A stretch of 12,871 nt of DNA. Origin: Eubacterium sp. UBA3720 (GTDB taxonomy: Bacteria; Bacillota; Clostridia; Lachnospirales; Lachnospiraceae). The stretch is taken from NCBI GenBank assembly GCA_002371335.1, contig DFHP01000066.1:1-12871 (forward strand). The letters are read 5' to 3'. Below are positions 7,659 through 12,871 of the stretch, in pieces. Position 1 is the first letter of the stretch. The number at the start of each line of letters is the position of its first letter. The translations under genes and the position numbers were made by a program. The notes beneath the pieces are model-generated. The model was not told where the DNA came from. It did no database searches and saw only the letters and a program-made list of their open reading frames with translations.

Positions 7659-9086
7659 TTATTCTTTTCCATCCCAGCAGTATGTACAGAGTTTTTCTTT
7701 TTCTATACCTATAGCTTTCACCAGATCATCAAGACGGTTATATCTCAGAGATGAGAATCCCATCTTTTCACAGATGCGTTCCACCATCCGATGATATCTC
7801 TCTGAATCAGGATTTGTATAGTCATCCAGGATATCCCTGCTGACATTTTCACCCTCTTCTTCTGCTATGACACGTCTTGTGATCAGTTCCAGATCCGATT
7901 TTGAACGGGAGAAATTGATAAATTTACATCCGTATACCAGCGGCGGACATGCGGAACGCACATGCACCTCCTTTGCTCCGGATTCGAACAGAAACTGAGC
8001 CTGTTCCTTCAGCTGTGTTCCCCTTACGATGGAATCATCGATGATCAGGAGGCTCTGTCCTTCTATCAGCTCGTGGATCGGTATCAGTTTCATCTTTGCG
8101 ATCATATCACGCTCGGACTGGATCGTCGGCATGAAGGACCTTGGCCACGTAGGCGTATATTTTATCATCGGCCTTGAAAATGGAATTCCTGACTCATTGG
8201 CGTAGCCGACCGCATGAGCTGTTCCGGAATCCGGTACTCCCGCGACGATATCCACGCCGTCCACCAGAGCTTCCTCGGCCAGATCTCTTTTGGCCATATA
8301 TTTTCCGCAGTTGTAACGCATCTGCTCTACGTTGACGCCCTCATATTTGCTCGACGGATATCCGTAGTATACCCAGAGGAAGGAGCAGATCTGCATTCTT
8401 TTTCCGGGCTTCACAAGAGAAACTACCTTCTCCGGAGTCATGACAACTATCTCGCCCGGTCCCAGTTCTGAATGATCCTTATATCCGAGATTAAGATATG
8501 CATGTGATTCGAAGCATGCGCAGAATCCATTGTCCTTCTGTCCGATGATGACGGGCGTGCGGCCTTCTTTATCCCTTGCGCAGTATATTCCCATGGGCGT
8601 CATGACCAGCATTGTCATAGATCCGTCTATCAAATCCTGCGCGTATCTGATACCATCGATCAGATTGTCCTTCTGGTTTATCAGCGTAGCTACAAGCTCT
8701 GTCTGATTGATCTCTCCGCCGCTCATCTCCAGAAAATGTGAATGCCCTGTTTTCAGAAGCTCATCTGTGAGTTCCTCTGCATTATTGATCTTGCCGACCG
8801 TAGAAATGGAATATGCCCCATGATGTGAACGAACGATCAATGGTTGCGGTTCGTAGTCGGAAATACATCCGATGCCCATCGTTCCTTTCATTGATTTAAG
8901 ATCAGAATCAAACTTTGTACGAAAAGGTGCATTTTCGATATTATGGATTGCTCTGCTGAAACCTTTTTCTTCACCGTATAACACCATTCCCGCTCTTCTG
9001 GTTCCCAGATGAGAATGATAATCGGTGCCAAAAAAAACGTCAAACACACAATCTTTCTTTAAAGCCGCCGCGAAGAATCCGCCCAT
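7659..9086 (-). CDS. purF: PurF-family amidophosphoribosyltransferase paralogue lacking the N-terminal catalytic Cys
   Basis: True PurF makes phosphoribosylamine from PRPP and glutamine, the first step of purine synthesis. This 475-residue protein has the two PurF domains. The C-terminal phosphoribosyltransferase keeps the PRPP loop LLIIDDSIVRGT (346-357). C234, C387, C467 and C470 sit where the Bacillus-type enzyme has its four Fe-S ligands. The N-terminal glutaminase domain is degenerate. The protein begins MGGFFAAALKKDC, so the Cys that becomes residue 1 in PurF is Gly; the RYST and HNGNLVN motifs are replaced by GCISD and TVGKINN. The start is firm (AGGAGG eight bases upstream of ATG), so no Cys is missed by mis-starting. 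It may use free ammonia, another amide source, or make a different product. The purF symbol marks the family, not a proven reaction. It is monocistronic, with its own promoter and terminator. Confidence 0.88.
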   Translation of the reverse strand: MGGFFAAALKKDCVFDVFFGTDYHSHLGTRRAGMVLYGEEKGFSRAIHNIENAPFRTKFDSDLKSMKGTMGIGCISDYEPQPLIVRSHHGAYSISTVGKINNAEELTDELLKTGHSHFLEMSGGEINQTELVATLINQKDNLIDGIRYAQDLIDGSMTMLVMTPMGIYCARDKEGRTPVIIGQKDNGFCACFESHAYLNLGYKDHSELGPGEIVVMTPEKVVSLVKPGKRMQICSFLWVYYGYPSSKYEGVNVEQMRYNCGKYMAKRDLAEEALVDGVDIVAGVPDSGTAHAVGYANESGIPFSRPMIKYTPTWPRSFMPTIQSERDMIAKMKLIPIHELIEGQSLLIIDDSIVRGTQLKEQAQFLFESGAKEVHVRSACPPLVYGCKFINFSRSKSDLELITRRVIAEEEGENVSRDILDDYTNPDSERYHRMVERICEKMGFSSLRYNRLDDLVKAIGIEKEKLCTYCWDGKE

Positions 9087-9132
9087 CTATACTCCCTCCT
9101 GTCATTGATGACTGCAATTCGCTCTAATACAA

Positions 9133-9154
9133 AACATATATCCCTGTATATGTT
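9133..9154 (-). other. Leader hairpin of the PurF-like gene
   Basis: The predicted leader (about 80 bases) contains a perfect 8-bp stem, AACATATA with TATATGTT, around a 6-base CAGGGA loop on the minus strand. There is no T-tract, and I see no purine-riboswitch core. It could stabilise the message. Confidence 0.45.
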
Positions 9155-9171
9155 ATTTTAAAAACGTTTCA

Positions 9172-9200
9172 ATACTACAAAAATAATGGCGAAATGTCAA
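9172..9200 (-). promoter_or_regulatory. Promoter of the PurF-like gene
   Basis: TTGACA (9195-9200) and TAGTAT (9172-9177) stand 17 bases apart on the minus strand. That is a consensus -35 with a good -10. Transcription would begin near 9165, within or beside the palindrome AAACGTTT, leaving a short leader before the AGGAGG ribosome site. Confidence 0.85.
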
Positions 9201-9242
9201 CGTTCAATTTGTTCGTTTTCAACTTGTCCTGTCGTTCAATTT
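9201..9242 (-). promoter_or_regulatory. Direct repeat upstream of the -35, possible operator
   Basis: The 10-base sequence CGTTCAATTT occurs at 9201-9210 and 9233-9242, 32 bases apart (about three helical turns), immediately upstream of the -35. Between them, GTTCGTTTTC loosely resembles the reverse of the Bacillus PurBox core (CGAAC), but with at least three mismatches to the full consensus. A regulator site is plausible; its identity is open. Confidence 0.4.
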
Positions 9243-9384
9243 ATTCTATCACTCTCTTTCCCCTAATTCCAGTATTCTCATAAGCCTTTCTGTTTTGACC
9301 CCTTTTTCATAAACTTTTTGAATTTTGTTCTTATTTTGTTTACAACTTGAACATGATTTTTATATATTTTCTTCGTATACTTCT

Positions 9385-9408
9385 ATTATACAAATAACGA
9401 AATTTCGT
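9385..9408 (-). promoter_or_regulatory. Second -10 element beside a 12-bp perfect palindrome
   Basis: TATAAT (9385-9390, minus strand) lies six bases downstream of ACGAAATTTCGT (9397-9408), a perfect 12-bp palindrome where the spacer and -35 would be. No good -35 is present, so a promoter here would need an activator or be blocked by a palindrome-binding repressor. The rest of 9243-9467 is AT-rich and holds no gene: only two overlapping ten-codon frames without ribosome sites. Confidence 0.35.
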
Positions 9409-9467
9409 AAGATTTGATTCTTTTTCATATACCGGCCGGCATGGTCGGATTCTCCTTCCTAAGAAAG

Positions 9468-9492
9468 AAAGACTCCACTTGCGGGAGTCTTT
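9468..9492 (-). terminator. Intrinsic terminator after larC
   Basis: A perfect 9-bp stem (AAAGACTCC with GGAGTCTTT) around a 7-base loop is followed on the minus strand by TTTCTTTCTT. On the plus strand it ends in seven or more T, which is stronger, so it may act in both directions. Only larC, ending at 9589, reads into it from an annotated gene. Confidence 0.85.
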
Positions 9493-9497
9493 TTTTC

Positions 9498-9588
9498 ATG
9501 TCACAGGAAATCCAAGTCTCGCTTGTCATAACCTGTCGCTTAAGAAGCGGGGGTCTTCTCACGCTGAGATAAATCGCAATTATTTCCA
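9498..9588. other. Structured 3' spacer after larC, possible remnant of a mobile-element end
   Basis: This 91-base gap contains three overlapping small hairpins, read on the plus strand: CGCTT-AAG-AAGCG (9537-9549), AGAAG-CGGGGGT-CTTCT (9543-9559) and TCTCA-CGC-TGAGA (9557-9569). They cannot all form at once. The arrangement, with a G-run inside an AGAAG/CTTCT stem, reminds me of right ends of IS200/IS605-type elements. No transposase or TnpB gene is next to it, so this is only a resemblance. Confidence 0.25.
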
Positions 9589-10965
9589 TTACGTATTATG
9601 TTTTTTCCGGATCTCACCGAGGATCATCATATAAGCTTCCTGATATGAGATTTCCCTCTCTTCCGCGATCCGGGCGGCACTCTCAAACTCAGGATAATAT
9701 CTTATCTCGCTGCCGATATCCACCACTTTTACCATGGCAGACCCGAATGGCGTCTCTACTACTTCTTCCCGCCTTGGCAAAACTGTTCTTTCCATCATCA
9801 TCCTTCGGATTCCGATCGTGGTCGTATTTCTGAAAATAATATTCTCCATCTCAGAAATCATATCAGGGCTGCAGATCACGTTAAGCTGCCAGGCCGGACG
9901 TCCTTTTTTCATATAAAGAGGCGAATAGTTTACGTCTCTCGCCCCTGCTTTCATCAGCAGCCCCATGACAAGACCCAGTTCCTCGCCGGTGCTGTCATCG
10001 ATATTTGTTTCCAGCTTACAGATCTCATCCCGGGACAAATCAGCATCCCCGCTGCCCTCGACCAGGAAAGCCCGCAGGAAACTCGGTCTCTCATACTCGC
10101 GTTTTCCTGCTCCATATCCGATCCTGTATATCTTCATATTTTCCGGAAGCTTATCGGATGTCCGGATCGCCGCTGCAATGGCCGCACCTGTCGGCGTCAC
10201 GAACTCTCCTCTGTCCTTAAGCGAGATCCGCAGATCCAGTCCGTAAGCTGCCGCAATATTTGATACCGCAGGTACCGGTATTGGCAAAAGTCCATGTGCG
10301 CATCGTATCGTCCCCGTTCCCTCAAATATGGATGGAATGTAAACGTTATTAATATGCAGACTGTCAAAACACACAGCAGCTGCCACTATATCCACGATGG
10401 AATCGATCGCTCCCACCTCATGAAAGTGTACATTCCGGATATCGGTTCCGTGTGCTTTCGCCTCAGCCTCCGCCAGGATCGTAAATATGCGCTCAGCCAG
10501 ATTCCGGGCTTCAGGCGTCATATCGCAGGCGTTGACTATCTCCATGACCTCCTTCAATCCGCGATGAACATGATGATGGATGTGATCATGTTCATGCTCA
10601 TGGTGATGACCATGGGCATGCTCGTGATCATGGTGATGACTGTGTTCATGTTCGTGATCATGCTCATGATGATGACCATGGGCACATTCATGCTCATGCC
10701 CGTGGACATGACCCTCTCCGTGAAGATACTCCATATCATGGTCATGATTCTCATGCTCAGCATCCAGGATCACATGAAAATCACAGCATGAGACAGCACT
10801 TTTTTTTACCGTACTGATCTTCGTCCTGAAGGATCTGTCCTGCACGGAATCCAACGCTTTTTCCAGCGCCTTTCTGTCCGCCCCAAGATCTATCATCGCC
10901 GCCACAAACATATCTCCGCTGATTCCTGAAGCACATTCCAAATATAAATCTTTCATTTCTTTCAT
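9589..10965 (-). CDS. larC: LarC, nickel-inserting enzyme for the nickel-pincer nucleotide cofactor
   Basis: LarC inserts nickel into the dithiolated pyridinium nucleotide made by LarB and LarE, completing the cofactor of lactate racemase-type enzymes. The 458-residue protein starts with the family signature YLECASGISGDM and contains HFHEVGAIDSIVDIV (180-194) and the second-domain motif LETNIDDSTGEELG (318-331). In Lactiplantibacillus plantarum the two halves are joined by a programmed ribosomal frameshift; here they form one continuous frame. A His-rich insert (71-134) makes the protein longer than the roughly 400 residues usual for the family. The start is uncertain: ATG at 10965 and ATG at 10956 both lack a good ribosome site, and the second (MKDLYLEC) matches the family better. 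larB lies 199 bases upstream on the same strand. Catalytic details are from family knowledge. Confidence 0.94.
   Translation of the reverse strand: MKEMKDLYLECASGISGDMFVAAMIDLGADRKALEKALDSVQDRSFRTKISTVKKSAVSCCDFHVILDAEHENHDHDMEYLHGEGHVHGHEHECAHGHHHEHDHEHEHSHHHDHEHAHGHHHEHEHDHIHHHVHRGLKEVMEIVNACDMTPEARNLAERIFTILAEAEAKAHGTDIRNVHFHEVGAIDSIVDIVAAAVCFDSLHINNVYIPSIFEGTGTIRCAHGLLPIPVPAVSNIAAAYGLDLRISLKDRGEFVTPTGAAIAAAIRTSDKLPENMKIYRIGYGAGKREYERPSFLRAFLVEGSGDADLSRDEICKLETNIDDSTGEELGLVMGLLMKAGARDVNYSPLYMKKGRPAWQLNVICSPDMISEMENIIFRNTTTIGIRRMMMERTVLPRREEVVETPFGSAMVKVVDIGSEIRYYPEFESAARIAEEREISYQEAYMMILGEIRKKHNT
10564..10755 (-). repeat. His-rich tract of LarC encoded by degenerate CAT/CAC repeats
   Basis: Residues 71-134 contain 32 histidines, mostly alternating with Glu, Asp and Gly (units such as HGHHHEHDHEH). 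A block beginning AHGHHHEH repeats twice at 22-residue spacing, pointing to internal duplication. Such tracts in nickel chaperones bind or store nickel; that role here is inferred. The antisense frame across it is an artefact made of Met, Val and Ile. Confidence 0.85.
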
Positions 10966-11164
10966 TATCTGCCGTTTCTTTTTTCAAAATCTGCTTTTTT
11001 TAATCTGCTTTTTCTTTTTTTATCTGTCGTTTTTTTGGTGTTTCTTTTTTATTCAACCCCTGCCGTTATTCGTCCAAAATATGACTTTCGCTTTTTTTGA
11101 CCAGGTTCTCTCTCCTGACTGCGCGCAGAGGGAAGCACCCCGGTGCGGATCAGGATCGCTTATC
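10966..11164 (-). other. larB-larC spacer with CAGAT/poly-A repeats
   Basis: The 199-base gap has no gene. Next to larC, the plus strand carries four imperfect copies of ATCTG plus a T-tract (starting at 10967, 10989, 11003 and 11022), so the message would read as A-rich stretches broken by CAGAT. Closer to larB are the palindrome CTGCGCGCAG (11119-11128) and the small hairpin GCACC-GG-GGTGC. I see no terminator, so larB and larC probably share a transcript, but no convincing ribosome site precedes larC. Confidence 0.45.
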
Positions 11165-11926
11165 TTAACTCTGCTCCACGTTTCCGGCGACTGCCAGACG
11201 ATTTATCTGTGTCGCCATATAACCCGCCCCGAATCCGTTATCGATATTCACCACGGACACGCCGTTGGCACAGGAATTTATCATTGTAAGCAAAGCCGAC
11301 ACTCCTCCAAACGACGCCCCGTAGCCGATCGACGTAGGAACCGCTATGACCGGATTTTTTACAAGCCCGCCGATAACGCTGGCAAGTGCGCCTTCCATTC
11401 CTGCCACGGCCACAACGCAGTTTGCATTTCTGATCAGATCCATCCTTGACATCAGTCTGTGGATCCCGCTTACGCCCACATCATAGATCCGGGTCACATT
11501 GCTCCCGAAAAATTCTGCCGTCTGTGCCGCTTCCTCGGCCACCGGAATATCCGCTGTCCCTGCAGTGCAGACTGCGATACAGCCGATCCTCTCCTTGTCT
11601 TTCCGCTCAGCTTTCAGTGTGCGGGCCGCCTCATCATACTTTATCTCCGGAATGATCTCACGTATGAGTTCATACTGATGTTTCGAAGCCCTTGTTCCGT
11701 ATACTTCACCGTTTGCTTCATACAGACGCCGGTATATCTCTTTCAAATGCCCGTCCTGCTTTCCGCTGCAATAAACCACCTCCTGGAATCCGGTCCTCAT
11801 CCCGCGATGCATATCAAGCTTCGCAAAACCCATCTCATCAAAAGGCCGTTTTGCAAATATTTTTTCAGCATCCTCCACGGAAATCTTTCCTTCACGCACT
11901 CCCTGCAGTATGTCTTTAGTCTCCAC
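11165..11926 (-). CDS. larB: LarB, NaAD carboxylase/hydrolase of nickel-pincer cofactor synthesis
   Basis: LarB carboxylates the pyridinium ring of nicotinic acid adenine dinucleotide and releases AMP, the first step of the nickel-pincer nucleotide pathway. The 253-residue protein has the usual length and a C-terminal PurE-like (AIR carboxylase) domain. Visible landmarks are YDVGVSGIHRL (148-158), the glycine-rich AGMEGALASVIGG (175-187), a conserved Cys219 in MINSCANG, and NIDNGFGAG (227-235). Cys219 corresponds to the cysteine reported to be important in the L. plantarum enzyme. The start is GTG, with AAAGGAGA and a six-base gap, which is clearly better than later options. No good promoter stands between it and the repeat array, so its transcription start is unknown. 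larC follows; larA and larE are not in the window. Confidence 0.95.
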   Translation of the reverse strand: METKDILQGVREGKISVEDAEKIFAKRPFDEMGFAKLDMHRGMRTGFQEVVYCSGKQDGHLKEIYRRLYEANGEVYGTRASKHQYELIREIIPEIKYDEAARTLKAERKDKERIGCIAVCTAGTADIPVAEEAAQTAEFFGSNVTRIYDVGVSGIHRLMSRMDLIRNANCVVAVAGMEGALASVIGGLVKNPVIAVPTSIGYGASFGGVSALLTMINSCANGVSVVNIDNGFGAGYMATQINRLAVAGNVEQS

Positions 11927-11974
11927 GTGGATCTCCTTTCCTTTTTACCCTTCCCTGATAGTTTTTTGCGCACA

Positions 11975-12380
11975 GCTGCCTTCCTCTGTGCGGCGTGTGC
12001 ATCCCCCGGAGGGTCTGTATCGCAGGAAATCAACATGATTTACTGCGATAGAACAAAGTCCGCGAGCGGACTTCATCTCCCCAGCCCTCATTCATGATGG
12101 GAGCGAACCGGACTTTGCGCGCCGCCGCACGGCAGCTCTGCTGCCTTCCTCTGTGCGGCGTGTGCATCCCCCGGAGGGTCTGTATCGCAGGAAATCAACA
12201 TGATTTACTGTGATAGAACAAAGTCCGCGAGCGGACTTCATCTCCCCAGCCCTCATTCATGATGGGAGCGAACCGGACTTTGCGCGCCGCCGCACGGCAG
12301 CTCTGCTGCCTTCCTCTGTGCGGCGTGTGCATCCCCCGGAGGGTCTGTATCGCAGGAAATCAACATGATTTACTGCGATA
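11975..12380. repeat. Tandem array of a 165-bp structured non-coding unit (about 2.5 copies)
   Basis: Copies start at 11975, 12140 and 12305 (the third stops after 76 bases). Copies 1 and 2 differ at one base of 165 (12046 C, 12211 T); the third matches copy 1 exactly over its length. Each full unit has three strong inverted repeats: an 8-bp plus 6-bp interrupted stem TATCGCAG...CTGCGATA (12018-12050), AAGTCCGC-GA-GCGGACTT (12056-12073), and a GC-rich stem CGCCGCAC...GTGCGGCG enclosing GGCAGC-TCT-GCTGCC (12123-12160). All frames are interrupted by stops, although 165 is a multiple of three. The 48-base spacer 11927-11974 keeps traces of the unit (TTTGCGC...CAGCTGCC). Minus-strand units resemble a terminator followed by a hairpin. 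Origin and role are unknown. Confidence 0.95.
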
Positions 12381-12385
12381 TAAGA

Positions 12386-12410
12386 AAGACCGGACTTATC
12401 GTCCGGTCTT
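12386..12410 (-). terminator. Terminator of the NlpC/P60 gene
   Basis: A perfect 10-bp stem, AAGACCGGAC with GTCCGGTCTT around a 5-base loop, is followed on the minus strand by TTTCTTATA. It lies about 55 bases after the stop. It aligns in position with the AAGTCCGC/GCGGACTT hairpin of each 165-bp unit, suggesting the array grew by duplication from this end. Nothing else is seen in 12411-12463. Confidence 0.8.
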
Positions 12411-12463
12411 CAAAACATTGCTCTGTCATGTCATATATCTAAGCGTACATCCTCCGACTGTGA

Positions 12464-12871
12464 TCAGTAATAACGTTTGATCGCTACTATATCTCCGGAA
12501 GCATTCACATCGCTTACCTTGATTCCGTCTTTCTCATTGGACGCATGTACGATCGTACCATCTCCAAGATAAATACCTACATGTCCGTCATAGCAGATAA
12601 CGTCGCCTGCCTCTGCCTGATCCAGACTGGATACCGATGAGCCTGACTGCGCCAGCTGACTGGAAGATCTCGGTACGGAATATCCATATGCTGCATAAAG
12701 CTGATTTACGAAGCCGGAACAATCAATACCGTTTGTCAGACTGTTTCCTCCATATACATACGAGTTGCCCAGGAACTGGAGTCCGTAGGATGCAATAGAA
12801 CTTCCGATGGAAGATCCGCCTCCTGTTGAATAAGTTCTTCCTGAAGATCCGCTTCCCGAAGAGCTTCCGCC
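12464..12871 (-). CDS. NlpC/P60-family cell-wall endopeptidase, C-terminal part (N-terminus beyond window)
   Basis: NlpC/P60 enzymes are cysteine peptidases that cut peptidoglycan stem peptides outside the cell. The 135 visible residues start with a Gly/Ser-rich linker of about 24 residues, then a complete catalytic domain. The nucleophile Cys lies in GIDCSGFVNQLY, the His in DGHVGIYLGDGT, and a third polar residue in IVHASN. The protein ends soon after (IVAIKRYY, then TGA), typical of the domain at a C-terminus. The linker implies an upstream targeting or binding region, perhaps SH3-like or coiled coil, that cannot be seen. A terminator follows. Confidence 0.95.
   Translation of the reverse strand, partial: GGSSSGSGSSGRTYSTGGGSSIGSSIASYGLQFLGNSYVYGGNSLTNGIDCSGFVNQLYAAYGYSVPRSSSQLAQSGSSVSSLDQAEAGDVICYDGHVGIYLGDGTIVHASNEKDGIKVSDVNASGDIVAIKRYY

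Noticed and set aside
7659..9086. Missing catalytic Cys explained by a wrong start or frameshift
   Set aside because: The ATG has an ideal AGGAGG site, no upstream in-frame extension carries the CGVFG motif, and the degenerate glutaminase motifs downstream agree with true loss.
9087..9170. Purine riboswitch in the PurF-like leader
   Set aside because: The leader is too short and holds only one 8-bp hairpin; the three-way junction core and loop motifs are absent.
9243..9330. Two overlapping ten-codon frames upstream of the PurF-like gene as leader peptides
   Set aside because: Neither has a convincing ribosome site, and both lie upstream of the main promoter, so they would not be in its transcript.
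10294..10791. Plus-strand 165-codon frame across the LarC His-rich tract
   Set aside because: It is the antisense of His codons, giving an implausible Met/Val/Ile-rich protein; larC on the other strand has clear family motifs.
11459..12097. Plus-strand 212-codon frame running from larB into the repeat array
   Set aside because: Lies mostly antisense to larB, which is certain, and stops within the first repeat unit; no family likeness.
12100..12201. Short minus-strand frames inside the 165-bp unit (21 and about 37 codons)
   Set aside because: They have no ribosome sites, stop within the unit, and their overlap with strong hairpins explains the conservation better.
11975..12380. CRISPR array
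   Set aside because: Units are 165 bp, directly abutting and nearly identical, with no variable spacers and no cas genes.

Overview
The window looks like chromosomal DNA from a low-to-mid GC Firmicute of class Clostridia, most likely a Lachnospiraceae-type gut anaerobe. I infer this from the strong Shine-Dalgarno sequences, the TTGACA/TATAAT-type promoters, compact intrinsic terminators and the gene families present. No rRNA, tRNA, phage gene, intact transposase or CRISPR array is visible. Every gene I can support lies on the minus strand, so transcription runs from high to low coordinates.

In transcription order: (1) 12871-12464 is the 3' end of a secreted NlpC/P60 cell-wall hydrolase, followed by a terminator. 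(2) 12380-11975 is a non-coding array of about 2.5 copies of a 165-bp unit, almost identical between copies and rich in inverted repeats. (3) 11926-9589 holds larB and larC, which act in making the nickel-pincer nucleotide cofactor. LarC is one unbroken reading frame with a very His-rich insert, and the genes are separated by a purine-rich spacer. A terminator follows. (4) 9467-9087 is an AT-rich regulatory stretch with a near-consensus promoter. It drives 9086-7659, a PurF-family protein that keeps the phosphoribosyltransferase site and Fe-S cysteines but lacks the N-terminal catalytic cysteine of the glutaminase domain. A long hairpin terminator follows. (5) 7385-1952 is a tightly packed three-gene unit with its own promoter: a membrane Hanks-type Ser/Thr kinase with an extracytoplasmic domain, a large secreted Ig-like-repeat protein with a C-terminal membrane anchor, and a lipoprotein. 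(6) 1748-900 is an EamA/DMT-family permease directly abutting hypF (899-1, cut by the window edge), a [NiFe]-hydrogenase maturation protein.

Two themes stand out. One is nickel: larB, larC and hypF all serve nickel enzymes. The other is the cell surface: the NlpC/P60 hydrolase and the kinase/Ig-like/lipoprotein operon, which looks like an undescribed envelope signalling module. A 19-nt motif is shared between the 165-bp repeats and the spacer ahead of the kinase operon, so the repeat belongs to a dispersed family rather than being purely local.
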